In this document: piece by piece, positions 1 to 9,114 of the stretch | Layout of the letters: each line of letters opens with the position of its first letter | How positions within the stretch are numbered: the stretch's first letter is position 1 | NCBI GenBank assembly: GCA_030581615.1 | Contig: JAKTTT010000032.1 | Location: 1-64,000 of the forward strand | DNA: 64,000 nt | DNA from: Alloascoidea africana | Lineage: Eukaryota; Ascomycota; Alloascoideomycetes; Alloascoideales; Alloascoideaceae | Direction: 5' to 3' | Translations under genes and position numbers: made by a program | The notes under the pieces: model-generated | What the model saw: the letters and a program-made list of their open reading frames with translations, nothing else | Told to the model about the DNA's origin: nothing | The model's database searches: none

Positions 1-650
1 AAATATTCCTCGGCCTTTGGATAGCTATATTGAACCGCTCCTTGGATATCAACCTCGTGGTATTTATCGCAATCTTTTCCGATATTGCTACCTTGGCAAT
101 TGCTTATGATAAAGCGCCGTATTCTCAGAAACCGGTGAAATGGAACATACCCACTCTTTGGGGAATGTCCGTCATTTTAGGAATCATTTTGGCTATTGGA
201 ACATGGATCACATTGACCACGATGTTTGTTCAAGGTGGAGGAATTATTCAGAATTTTGGTTCAATTGATGGGATACTATTTTTGCAAATCTCGCTCACTG
301 AGAATTGGTTAATTTTCATCACCCGTGCAAATGGTCCCTTCTGGTCTTCGCTTCCCTCATGGCAGCTTTCTGGTGCTGTTTTAATTGTGGATATTATCGC
401 AACATGTTTCTGTATCTGGGGTTGGTTTTGTCAGTCCAGTACTTCGATTGTTGCCGTTGTTCGTGTCTACGTTTTCTCTTTTGGAGTTTTTTGTGTTCTT
501 GGTGGTGCCTACTATATGATGCAAGGCTCCGCCACTTTTGACCGTTTTATGCATCGCACGCCAGCAAGGGAGAAGCTATCTCAGAGATCACTGGAAGATT
601 TTATTGTTGCAATGCGGAGAGTTTCTACTCAACACGAAAAGACTGGCTAA
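1..650 (+). CDS. PMA1: Plasma-membrane H+-ATPase, C-terminal part (5' cut by window)
   Basis: This is the end of a P-type (P3A) proton pump that exports H+ at the plasma membrane and energises nutrient uptake. The frame is open from base 3 with no stop, so the gene starts before the window. The visible 216 codons cover the last transmembrane helices ([16 protein letters not shown] is the conserved M8/M9-side block, then [16 protein letters not shown] and further hydrophobic helices) and the cytosolic regulatory tail. The tail ends [11 protein letters not shown], nearly identical to yeast Pma1 [10 protein letters not shown]. It keeps the Ser-Thr pair (S911/T912 in S. cerevisiae) and the RSLEDF serine (S899), the sites phosphorylated on glucose activation. 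The TTG at base 30 is internal, not a start. Identification is very secure. Confidence 0.96.
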   Translation, partial: IFLGLWIAILNRSLDINLVVFIAIFSDIATLAIAYDKAPYSQKPVKWNIPTLWGMSVILGIILAIGTWITLTTMFVQGGGIIQNFGSIDGILFLQISLTENWLIFITRANGPFWSSLPSWQLSGAVLIVDIIATCFCIWGWFCQSSTSIVAVVRVYVFSFGVFCVLGGAYYMMQGSATFDRFMHRTPAREKLSQRSLEDFIVAMRRVSTQHEKTG

Positions 651-1345
651 TTTCATATGTACAAATTTTTTCTCATTAATCTATCCTGATGCTTTGATTC
701 TCATAGTTAAGAGTAGCTCATATTTGTGTGGAGTACAGTTTTAAACACACACAGGACCATGTCACACGTTTAAATAGTATGTAGTAGTTAAATCTAGATT
801 ACAACTATTTTTTATCAATTTTTTTATAGGTTGTGTTTTAATATCAAGAGCATTTTCTCCATTCCCCTGTCCGAAACAGGCCACTCTAGATAATGAGCCT
901 AAATTTGCGAACTCAAGTGTTTGGTGGTGGTGCCTGATGGTGAAGTCAGATTCCCGGAAGACCGAGCGCGAAACTCCCGGGAAGTGCTGCAGCGTGGTTG
1001 CCCGGGAGGCTGGCAGCAGACGCACGATTTCGTTCGCTGCAGTCTCGCGAGAGGTCTTCTTCTCTTCTCTTCTCTTCCTCTTCCTCTTCTCCATCACCAA
1101 CTGGCGCGACTCATCCAAGACCACGCCAACAACGATCGCAGCGGCAGACCACGCGTACTTTCTGGCGCTTGTCCTTTGCAACCAAGGCCTTCTTGTTCTT
1201 CTGCCTGTGTGCCATTTTTGTATTTTTATTGCTCGCTGCAATCTATAGTTCATGACTATCTTCCAACAGGTCCACTCTTTTTCGAACCTGGTGACATATC
1301 ACACTCCTCTTGCAACTGCACTTTTTTTTCGCTTCACGAAACTCA
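651..1345. other. Intergenic region with CT-rich tract and unclear ORFs
   Basis: AT-rich at first (about 651-900), then GC-rich with a pyrimidine block (tcttctcttctcttcc near 1060-1090). On the plus strand a frame is open from 944 to 1255. It has no ATG and ends in a basic stretch plus a hydrophobic segment (FLFFCLCAIFVFLLLAAIYSS). On the minus strand a 163-codon ATG frame (762-1253) is basic but unrecognised. Neither is called as a gene. Confidence 0.4.
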
Positions 1346-1912
1346 ATGCTTGAGCAGAAGGGACAAACCGGCTCTGGCTTTGTTTTCAGGACTTCAAATG
1401 CATATTCTCCCATATGTGCCATGGATAGAGCAGACCTAATGGAATATCCGAGAACTTCATCTTTTGAGCATGTCACACCAGCATCTTTCCGGTGCCATTC
1501 TCCACAATCTTTGCCAAACGGGAAACGGAAAAGAGAGCCATGCTCATCCGAACCGCTTGGCATTGTGAAAAAAACAAAATCCCAAGTTTTCCACAACACA
1601 ACTCGCGATTTACACCCTTTACGAAGTACTGGTAGTAATGGCAGTTTACACATTACACACAAATTCAACGAACGCACCACTACTCTCAGCTCGGTTGACC
1701 CATCTTCCAAGACATTATTTTGTCCTGGAGATTATTCCACAGTTGCTAAGTTGAACCCAAATGCTAATGTTGTTTATGACATGGCCGATAGAGAAATGTC
1801 TGATGCTGACGCTGTCAGCGTGCTTTCTGTCAAAGATCTACCAGTTACAGAACCTGAAGCTGACAACGAAGCCGAAGATTACATGTACAATATCTATTAT
1901 CTTGAAAAATGA
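1346..1912 (+). CDS. IWR1: Iwr1-like protein (RNA polymerase II nuclear import), short C-terminus
   Basis: Iwr1 family proteins bind assembled RNA polymerase II and carry it into the nucleus. Two family hallmarks are seen. One is a KRKREP...EPLGIVKK block followed by SQVFH, matching the N-terminal KRKR..EP.EAL and VFH motifs. The other is an acidic segment followed by EDYMYNIYYLE at the end, matching the diagnostic DDYVYDIYYLE of human SLC7A6OS. The protein stops one residue after this motif (YYLEK), whereas relatives continue with a long Asp/Glu tail. The middle is low in similarity. The start is uncertain: ATGs at 1346, 1421 and 1439 are all in frame, and a KRKR motif near residue 60 favours a later start. 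The TTG at 1310 is not used. Family call moderately sure; whether the short tail is functional is unknown. Confidence 0.6.
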   Translation: MLEQKGQTGSGFVFRTSNAYSPICAMDRADLMEYPRTSSFEHVTPASFRCHSPQSLPNGKRKREPCSSEPLGIVKKTKSQVFHNTTRDLHPLRSTGSNGSLHITHKFNERTTTLSSVDPSSKTLFCPGDYSTVAKLNPNANVVYDMADREMSDADAVSVLSVKDLPVTEPEADNEAEDYMYNIYYLEK

Positions 1913-2366
1913 ATCATAAAAAAAAAGCATCAAAAAAAGAAATCTAATTGCGTTTACGATATAAAAACAAAAAAAAGCAAATCTATAAAGTTCGCTCTGG
2001 GCTGGCTAACCATGCGACAGCTACATCTGTTTGTGCTTCTAATAAAGAGCTGTGTGTTTAATGGAGAAACCATTTCAACATCATCCTCATGTGTTTCATT
2101 GTTTGAAGTGGAAAAGAATACTATTATTATTTTTTCTTTCCAATATAGGAGTAGATTAGCGATAGCTGCTAAATACTTTGCAATAGACTTATGGGATTAT
2201 TTCCCATATTCATGAAATCCTTTTTCAAAGTTTCAAAGTCCAAAACGGCCAAAAGTTACCAAAACACAGAAACAGATAAAATAATGCGTAGAAGCCATTT
2301 AACCACCACTTTAGTGTACAGACTAACACAAATCCCAAGTATTCAAGCTAATTCTAAGCCGCCCAT
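1913..2366. other. Intergenic, nothing recognised
   Basis: AT-rich spacer between convergent genes with A-runs just after the Iwr1-like stop. Short ORFs only. Confidence 0.5.
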
Positions 2367-2756
2367 TCAGTCTGGGCCCCTCAGAAGACTTGAATAAGAA
2401 GAAAACGTCGGAATGCTCTTGTCTTTAGCAACGTGTGCCTGGCCCGGCGCATAAAGTACCACATTTTCCCTCTGATCAAGAGCGTTATCGTTGTGAATCT
2501 TTTCAACTTTGTCTAGTGAAGTTGCACTGGTCAGATACTCTATACCGCCATGATAGTTCTTTTGGTTCCTCTGTTCATCGTTGCTTGTGTTCTTGTTATT
2601 TTTTGGTGAACCAACGTACAAGTCCACCGAAGAAGGATTACTAGAGGATGTTTGTGTCTCTGACAAAGAACCTGAACTTGAATTCGAGCTTAAACTAGAA
2701 GAAGCAAACGGATAACTTGTTTCTGTGTCGCTTTTCATTCTTGTAGTTTGTTCCAT
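2367..2756 (-). CDS. Small Ser/Asn-rich hypothetical protein
   Basis: A 129-codon frame with a real ATG at 2756. The first 50 residues are Ser/Thr-rich (SSSLSSNSSSGSLSETQTSS) and probably disordered. The second half is more varied (GGIEYLTSATSLDKVEKIH, NVVLYAPGQAHVAKD) and looks like true protein rather than random translation. No domain, membrane segment or signal peptide is recognised. It is convergent with the Iwr1-like gene. A start at Met7 is possible. It could be a fast-evolving small protein or a chance ORF; expression data would decide. Confidence 0.42.
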   Translation of the reverse strand: MEQTTRMKSDTETSYPFASSSLSSNSSSGSLSETQTSSSNPSSVDLYVGSPKNNKNTSNDEQRNQKNYHGGIEYLTSATSLDKVEKIHNDNALDQRENVVLYAPGQAHVAKDKSIPTFSSYSSLLRGPD

Positions 2757-3676
2757 TACTTGTTGAAGATGTTAAGAGGCAAATGGTTTGGTTGTTTGGT
2801 ATGATTAAGAAGGGAAAAGAGCGCAACAAAAAAAAGAAAACCAAATGAATGAATTAGAATGAAGGACCTCCCATCCAAGTTTAATCGAGAAAGCACTTGA
2901 GCTTCTGCTATTGTTCTGCCAGCGGATAGAAGCAGGCAGCCGCACCAGCCTGTTTGGTCTCCATCCAGCTTATGCAGCTCGCCCAGACCAGCCGCGCATG
3001 ACGCAGGGCTTTCTTTAATCTGTCAGAGAGAATTAAATCAATTATTGAATAGTGCTGGTTGGCACGGTAAAATTGGTCGTTTTGGTAAATTTGTCAATAA
3101 GTAGTCCATCCATCCTCTCTTTTTTTTCTCATGTTGGTGGAGTGTTTATGTGTTTTTCGAGATGATATATACTCAAATGTTGTTATGAGACGCCATGTTC
3201 TGTGTAAACACGCTGAAAACAAAACAACAACCTTTAATAACGAAACAATGACAAGCAGAACTTGAGAAAAATATTTTGTAGTTGGGACAACACCCAAAGA
3301 TTTTCTTTGGGTGCTCTTTTTGTGGACTTTGATAAACCTAGTCTCTAAGATACAACTCACTCTTTGTCAGTTTCTGTCATCTTTTCAACACAGTCATTTT
3401 CTTGGTCATGTCCATAATTTTTTGGTAGACAGATGGAATCACAAAAAGAGCCCCATACTCATACTGCTATATGACCAGACGGGCCAAAAACCCAAACCAA
3501 GATAACTTTTCATTCTTCTCTAAAAAATCAAGCCACGTGACATTTAACAACTTTCCACCCGTCAAACTCCAGAAGAGCCAGAACATTTTGCCCTCTTCTT
3601 TTCCGATTTAGAGAGAAATCAAGTCCCCACACCCAGTTCAGTCAAACTAAAGTCAAGACAATAACAGCGCACAGGG
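2757..3676. other. Intergenic/divergent promoter with a pol III-like motif
   Basis: About 920 bp between a minus-strand and a plus-strand gene. The minus strand holds ACTTGGATGGGAGGTCC at 2880-2864, similar to the 5S rRNA internal C box, followed by a T8 run at 2835-2828. No complete 5S or tRNA fold was found. The part nearest 3677 is AT-rich with CAAGACA and AAGAGCC-type sequence. Confidence 0.35.
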
Positions 3677-4723
3677 ATGGATCTGTCTTCTTTATCATCG
3701 GGGCTCCCTCCTCCTTCCAAGATCAGTCGGAAAGAGTTTGCATCTTTGGATACTCTGGTTGCCACTGAATTTAAAGATGCTGCTCGATCGGTTGCGCAAC
3801 TCTACCGGTTGTCATCTACCAAATTACAACAGGCAAAAACTTTGGGGTATTTGGAATGTCTGGATGAACTTATAAATGTGATACAGAAGGGGAAAGATCC
3901 TTTGGAATGGGCCCTCAGTTTGAAGAAAGAGCTGGATGGTGATTACGAAGAAGGGAGTGTTCCCAATGTTGAACATGTGCCAAACCAGAGGAATGCCAGC
4001 CCGACCACCACAACGACCACAAACCGGAGCAGAGCGAGACACACGTCCAATGGTGGCTCTGGCTCCAATATAATAAGCTCTTCGAGTCCTGTTAGTGGCA
4101 CAGCAGTGAGTTCACCTTCACCTTCTCCATCGCCTTCACCTCTCCCACTTCAACAAGATTTGTATCGATCTGCGCCGGCCTCGATCCCCAGTTGCGAGGC
4201 CGATGATTCCAACTCGTTCGCGACGATATCTTCGAATCACCAGTTCAAAATGGGCAAGAAGAAAACGATGACGATGCCGTTCCAATATTCATCAAGCGGC
4301 GGCGGTCCAGGTGTCATGATCCCCAGTTCGTACCATACGAATGCGGTCTCGGTATTGAAGCAGAACAACAACAAGCGGTATTTACGCCAGAAACCTCCTT
4401 TTTTGAAAAACCTAAAGTACAATGCAGATCGTATGGCAAATGCGATATCGTCTTTCAGTACGGAGGATTTGTCTACCAGAAACGGGGGCGGTAATATCAG
4501 TGAGGAAACGATTCCTGTTCGATATACGTACGATGAATCACCAACAACGTTCACGCCAATATCTGAATACAGTACGAATTCCGGTATGACGAGTGAGGCT
4601 AGAGGCGGTGGTGGTATTGGTAATGGTAATGGTGGTGTAGGCGGTGGTGGCTGTTTGATAAGCACGAGTTATAAACGGCGGTTGAACAGTACAGACGTTA
4701 ATAAAAAGTTTCGGTATGATTGA
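3677..4723 (+). CDS. HAPSTR1/TAPR1-like protein (DUF4588 family)
   Basis: A 348-aa protein whose N-terminal block (residues about 30-88) reads TEFKDAARSVAQLYRLSS, then LGYLECLDELINVIQKGKD. This matches the AA.SVTQLY.....GY...L.EL pattern of DUF4588 proteins, known in human as HAPSTR1 (C16orf72), a HUWE1-linked stress-response adaptor, and in fungi as uncharacterised nuclear/cytosolic proteins. The rest is disordered: Thr/Ser runs (TTTTTT, SPSPSPSPSPLPL), a basic patch (KRYLRQKPPFLKNLKYN) and a Gly-rich tail (GGGGIGNGNGGVGGGG) before a basic end (YKRRLNSTDVNKKFRYD). The start is the first ATG after an A/C-rich leader. The family call rests on one short block; molecular role in yeast is unknown. 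Confidence 0.6.
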   Translation: MDLSSLSSGLPPPSKISRKEFASLDTLVATEFKDAARSVAQLYRLSSTKLQQAKTLGYLECLDELINVIQKGKDPLEWALSLKKELDGDYEEGSVPNVEHVPNQRNASPTTTTTTNRSRARHTSNGGSGSNIISSSSPVSGTAVSSPSPSPSPSPLPLQQDLYRSAPASIPSCEADDSNSFATISSNHQFKMGKKKTMTMPFQYSSSGGGPGVMIPSSYHTNAVSVLKQNNNKRYLRQKPPFLKNLKYNADRMANAISSFSTEDLSTRNGGGNISEETIPVRYTYDESPTTFTPISEYSTNSGMTSEARGGGGIGNGNGGVGGGGCLISTSYKRRLNSTDVNKKFRYD

Positions 4724-5785
4724 TCTGTTACACGAGTGTGGTGATTTCAATTTCAACGCTAGAAAAGATCACACTCGAAAATGAGAGTGAAAGTGAGAAT
4801 GGATAAAGCCAATCGGAGAGCTAAAGAGCATACACAAGGATTGTGTTTAATCGTTTCTAATCATGGCATGGAACTTTTTTTTTTTTATTTATTGCTTATC
4901 TATATAAATTTTTTTTTGTTGGTTTAATCTGTTTTGTTTCACACCGTCACAATTTGCATCTAGAACCAGGAAAGAGAAGGGAGAAAGGAAAAGAAGAAAG
5001 GGAAAGAAAGATTTGCAAATTCCTTAGTCTAGGAGTATTATTCTTTATATAGACTAGTTAATACATTTAACAATCACACGAAAAAATGGACCCCCCAGTT
5101 GTTTCAATCCGTCTACAACAATCTACGATAGTATGGGTTTAAACTGACAGGAAAATTGGAGGATAGTAGTAGTTTTTGCTAGACTTTTTCTCAATTTTGA
5201 TAAGAATAATAATAAAAAAAATTTAAAGAACCAAAATAACGAGCAAAAAAATTTAGAAACATCAGGTATGATGAGAATGAGTATTGAGTAGATTTTATGC
5301 TAAAACATTATTTTTTTTTTCAATTTTAGTTGATTTTTCTTTTTTTCAATTTTTTGGTTAATCTTCTTCTTAAGCATTATATTAACAGCACAAATAACAA
5401 GGCAACAAAGCGGAATGAATTGAATTGAATTAGAAAAAAAAAAAAAAGGAAGAAAGTGAATAGTTAAGGGGAACATCAAACACGTAAATAAACAATGGGA
5501 CAAACAGGATACCGCTTGGTATACAGCGCGCGACATAAAAAAAGTGATAATGAAACAAAGAGAGGGGGAAAATTCTCAAAAGTTTATCCAAAATCCAAAT
5601 CAGTGAAAATGAAAAATAATGAAGAAGACGACGACGACGACGACTACATTATCAGAGTTAAAGAACAAAAAAGACCACCCACGCGAGAAAAAATTAGACA
5701 CCAAGACCACCAGAAGCATGTGAGAATTTTCAGACGATGCAGATAAAGAACAGAAACAACGAACCATAGAAAGTAAAAAAGAGAA
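4724..5785. other. Intergenic, AT-rich, between convergent genes
   Basis: About 1 kb with many A and T runs (poly-T near 4870-4915, poly-A near 5430-5450). An 83-codon ATG frame (5495-5746, acidic EEDDDDDDY) lies antisense to the likely kinase 3' UTR and is not convincing. Confidence 0.45.
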
Positions 5786-8512
5786 TTATTTGACGAATCC
5801 TTTGCCTCCGAGAACAAGTGAGTTAAAGGGTAGTGATCGACAAGGTCCATGGTAATGATATTTCCGGACGGGCAAGTTTTTGATCTCTTTCATTCTCGTT
5901 GTATCTATAGATGGTAGTTTTTTCGAAATCACACTGTATCGTCTATGTGTGGGCGCAACGTTATCATCACCAAGCATGGAACGGGGTACAGATCTCATGA
6001 TACTGGCAGCGGAACCATTTGTCGTGTTAGTGGTGGCAGCCGCAGCGGAAGTAGAAGGTGAGGATGAAGAAAGCACACTGGTCGATACTCCGTTCGAGTC
6101 TGGAGCATCCGCCATAACGTTAAGAGGACTCACAGGCTCCTCGAATCTCATGGTTGACCTCCTCTTGGGTTTTGAGAAAAACTGGATATCGTCGGAGGGG
6201 TCCTCATGAACGGACTCATCCAGCGGCTCCAGCGCAGGCTTTAACAGATCTTTCCTTGAGCCAGATGCCTCTGGATCAGCTGGGTCCAATGGACTACCAT
6301 TGGGACTATAAGAAGATCCACCAGAGTTTTCAATTTCACTCTCACTTTCACCTGAACTTTCAATTTTGCTCTTGTTTTTGAAATCTGGTTCAACGTCCAA
6401 AGAGCTCATTGAGCCTGTGGAACTGGACCCATTACCGTTCGATACCGATTGTTTTGGAGCCACTTCGTAATCGTCAAACAAGGATCGATAAGAAGTTTGT
6501 TTCTGGACGTTTTTGCTACCATTTCCATTTCCATTTCCATTGGCATCACTGTTCCCATTTACTACAGGGTCTGTCGTTGCCAGAACTGGTTCATCAAGCT
6601 TTGTGGTTGAACCACTTGGCGAATCATCAAGCATAGATCGAATACGACCTTTTGTCAATTTTGGCTTTTTAGACTCTGCTGGGGCGAGTTCAGGAATGGT
6701 AAACTCTGAAAGTTTTGGATAATGGGGGAAAGAATCGAGATCCACATCATCAACACACATTTCTATCCGTTTCACCCAATTCTCATTAAGGATCCGAAAC
6801 ACAGAGTACCGGTGATTCGGATCAATATCCAACATGTGGTACAACATTTTAGCGCCGTGGGGGTTAAAATTGGAGACGAACTTGGTCATTGGGGGTTCGA
6901 GTTTGGAGTCATTAACACGAAATTCGGGATGGTGCAAGACGTATCTCTCAAATCCACCACGATAATCACGATAGGCGGCATCTGTGACTCCCAAAGCCTC
7001 GCCAAAAGGGTTTTGGAAAGTCGAGAGACAGTAGTAAGTGATACCAACCGCCCACATATCGACTTTAAACGGATCGTAGGGTTTGCGACCCAGTTGGCTC
7101 GTGTCCTTCAATTCGAGCAGCTCTGGGGCCATATAAGGGCGTGAGCCTACAAAATAGGTACTTTTCTGTACACCTTTGGAACTATCGTACTTGTCTTTCC
7201 AACCAAACTCGGAGACTCCAAAGTCGGTGAGTTTGACCACACCGTCCTTGTCTATCAAAATGTTCTCTGGTTTGATGTCTCTGTGAACAATACCCATGCG
7301 ATGGATATATGCCACACCTCTTAAAATCTGTTTGAAAATACAGTTTCGCTCTTCCAAAGGAATTGCAGTCTTGTTTTTGGCATAGGACTGGATCACGCCA
7401 AAGAGATCGCCGCTCTCGCAGTACTCGACCACCATCCCCCAACCCTTGCCGTCAGTCAATTTGCACAGGCATTCTGTCTGGACCACGTTCGGATGCATTA
7501 GGGGTTTTGAGATGATGTACTCTTTCGCGACGCGGGTATAAAACTCAATGGGCTTCTCACCTCCTTCCAGAGCCGTTATGCGCTTTATGGCCAAGATCTT
7601 TGCATCGGACTTTCGCTTGATGGTGTGCACAGAGGCAGAGGCCCCGTCTCCCAGTTTCTTAAACTGCTTGTGGTTCACGCTCAGGGGCTCGTACAGGTCG
7701 CTGAGAAGCTGGTGCTGGTGCAATTCCGGGGGTAGAAACTGATTGGGGTCCATAACAGGATACGGTAGCTTTGCGGCCGCGTCGTCGTCACCGAGGAAAA
7801 AGCTGATCTTTTTCATTCCAAAGCCCCCAAAGCTCGAGGATTTTGAGCTGCTGGGACTTGAGCCCGTGCCATTTGTGACATTAGTACCGGTGATGGTGTT
7901 GCTGGTGGGCGTTCTCGTGGGGTTTGTTCCGAAAATGTCGGCGGCAGAGCCCGAAAAGTTGGGGTGGGATGGCGTGGAGGAGAAAGACGTTGAGTACTTG
8001 TGCTTCTTCAAATACTGCTGCTGTCTTGCCAAAGCGCGCACGGACAGCGTTGAGCTGGAGTTTGCCTTGGGGGCTTTATAGGTAGACTTTGCGGCCCCAC
8101 CAGGCGCCGTGGAGGAGTCCGCGGGAGAGTCCGTGGGAGAGTCCTTGGAGGACGTTGAGACCGTGCTGGGACGGCGGTGTTGGGAAGCGGCGGCCGGGTC
8201 CGATTCGTGTCTGGACGAGGCTTCGCGATACGAAAGAGGCGAGGTGCTGGGGCCGGAGCTTGTCGAGAAGGTGCTGGCTCTGCCTATTCGACTTTTCAAG
8301 CGCAGGCTACTGGAGGAGCTCTTTTGCAGAGTGGACAGGGTCGAGCTGGAGTTGGAGTTGGAGTTGGAGTTGGAGGCCGTGTTCGAGGAAGAGGAGGAGG
8401 CCGCGGGAGATTGACCAGCCGAGCTCGACAAGTCGGTGGTGTTCCGTCTGAAGACGGACCTGAACGGAAGCCTTCGGTGTCGGTGTTTGGGAGGTTCACC
8501 AGATTTGGACAT
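5786..8512 (-). CDS. Ser/Thr protein kinase of the fungal HAL/NPR (halotolerance) family
   Basis: A 908-aa kinase. The N-terminal 280 residues are Ser/Asn-rich and disordered. The kinase domain spans about 285-585 with all key parts: Gly loop LGDGASASV (287-295), ATP lysine in AIKR (310), HRDIKPEN (410-417, catalytic D412), DFGVSEFG (430-437), an activation segment ending in APE (462-464) and YDPFKVDMWAVG. FGEALGVTDAAYRDY is typical of the yeast Hal5/Sat4/Hrk1/Ptk2 group, which regulates Trk K+ uptake and the Pma1 proton pump. The C-terminal 330 residues are again Ser-rich. The exact orthologue (SAT4, HRK1, PTK2 or RTK1) cannot be settled. Poly-Ser/Asn stretches are encoded by TTGGAG repeats near 8348-8375. 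The gene lies 5 kb from PMA1, a possible target. Confidence 0.85.
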   Translation of the reverse strand: MSKSGEPPKHRHRRLPFRSVFRRNTTDLSSSAGQSPAASSSSSNTASNSNSNSNSSSTLSTLQKSSSSSLRLKSRIGRASTFSTSSGPSTSPLSYREASSRHESDPAAASQHRRPSTVSTSSKDSPTDSPADSSTAPGGAAKSTYKAPKANSSSTLSVRALARQQQYLKKHKYSTSFSSTPSHPNFSGSAADIFGTNPTRTPTSNTITGTNVTNGTGSSPSSSKSSSFGGFGMKKISFFLGDDDAAAKLPYPVMDPNQFLPPELHQHQLLSDLYEPLSVNHKQFKKLGDGASASVHTIKRKSDAKILAIKRITALEGGEKPIEFYTRVAKEYIISKPLMHPNVVQTECLCKLTDGKGWGMVVEYCESGDLFGVIQSYAKNKTAIPLEERNCIFKQILRGVAYIHRMGIVHRDIKPENILIDKDGVVKLTDFGVSEFGWKDKYDSSKGVQKSTYFVGSRPYMAPELLELKDTSQLGRKPYDPFKVDMWAVGITYYCLSTFQNPFGEALGVTDAAYRDYRGGFERYVLHHPEFRVNDSKLEPPMTKFVSNFNPHGAKMLYHMLDIDPNHRYSVFRILNENWVKRIEMCVDDVDLDSFPHYPKLSEFTIPELAPAESKKPKLTKGRIRSMLDDSPSGSTTKLDEPVLATTDPVVNGNSDANGNGNGNGSKNVQKQTSYRSLFDDYEVAPKQSVSNGNGSSSTGSMSSLDVEPDFKNKSKIESSGESESEIENSGGSSYSPNGSPLDPADPEASGSRKDLLKPALEPLDESVHEDPSDDIQFFSKPKRRSTMRFEEPVSPLNVMADAPDSNGVSTSVLSSSSPSTSAAAATTNTTNGSAASIMRSVPRSMLGDDNVAPTHRRYSVISKKLPSIDTTRMKEIKNLPVRKYHYHGPCRSLPFNSLVLGGKGFVK

Positions 8513-8673
8513 TATTGGCTCGAGGAGAACGGGCTGGCGTGGGGGAGGCGGTCCAGCTGATTCGGCTGGTACGAATTACTGGCTCGGAAAGGCTGATCGG
8601 GAGCTGCCAGTTTTTTATGGACTGTGGCCTTTCTGCCTTGAGGGCACTGCTGAGCTCTGACTTTTATGGGGCA

Positions 8674-8700
8674 GCACGAGCGTGAGCACGAGCACGAGCA
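8674..8700. repeat. Short CACGAG tandem repeat
   Basis: Imperfect hexamer repeat (gcacgagcgtgagcacgag, continuing) about 170 bp upstream of the kinase start. A very similar tract occurs at 21826-21852 in another GC-rich promoter. Confidence 0.7.
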
Positions 8701-8874
8701 GAAGAGGCAGCGACGAGACCAGGTTAGATAAGAGGGAAGAAAGTGCAAGTAGAGGAAGCACGGGCACGGCCAGAATTAACTTTTGTCTCAGCCAAGGCAG
8801 AGGGGTGGAGTCAAACCCAACCTAAAGAGAAAGAAGCAGCGGCAGCAAGAATTGGCACACCTCGGGGCACTGGA

Positions 8875-9015
8875 GTGACGAGAAGGGAGCAAAAAAAAAA
8901 ATGGAAAGAAAGGGTGCGGAACGGAGAAGGGAAAGAAAGAGAAAGAAAGGGAAAGAGAGGACAAAAAGAAAATGGCGGACGAGGACAGAAAGGGCAGATC
9001 CAAGGGGGAGAGGAG
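8875..9015 (+). repeat. Purine-rich low-complexity tract
   Basis: About 140 bases almost entirely A and G on the plus strand (gaaagaaagagaaagaaag motifs), interrupted by a few pyrimidines. It is typical promoter-proximal homopurine sequence and encodes nothing recognisable. Confidence 0.75.
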
Positions 9016-9035
9016 AAACACAAAGTACGAAACTG

Positions 9036-9114
9036 ATTCAGATAGAGATTCAGATCCAGATCCAGATTGGGATTGGGATTGGGATAGAGATTGAGATCCA
9101 GATTGAGATAGAAA
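9036..9114 (+). repeat. GATNNN hexamer minisatellite
   Basis: About 13 units beginning GAT, in variants GATTCA, GATCCA, GATTGG, GATAGA, GATTGA. In-frame translation gives only repeats, so this is simple sequence DNA rather than a gene. Confidence 0.8.

Noticed and set aside
5495-5746. 83-codon ORF with an acidic run
   Set aside because: Low complexity, antisense to the kinase 3' region, no similarity.
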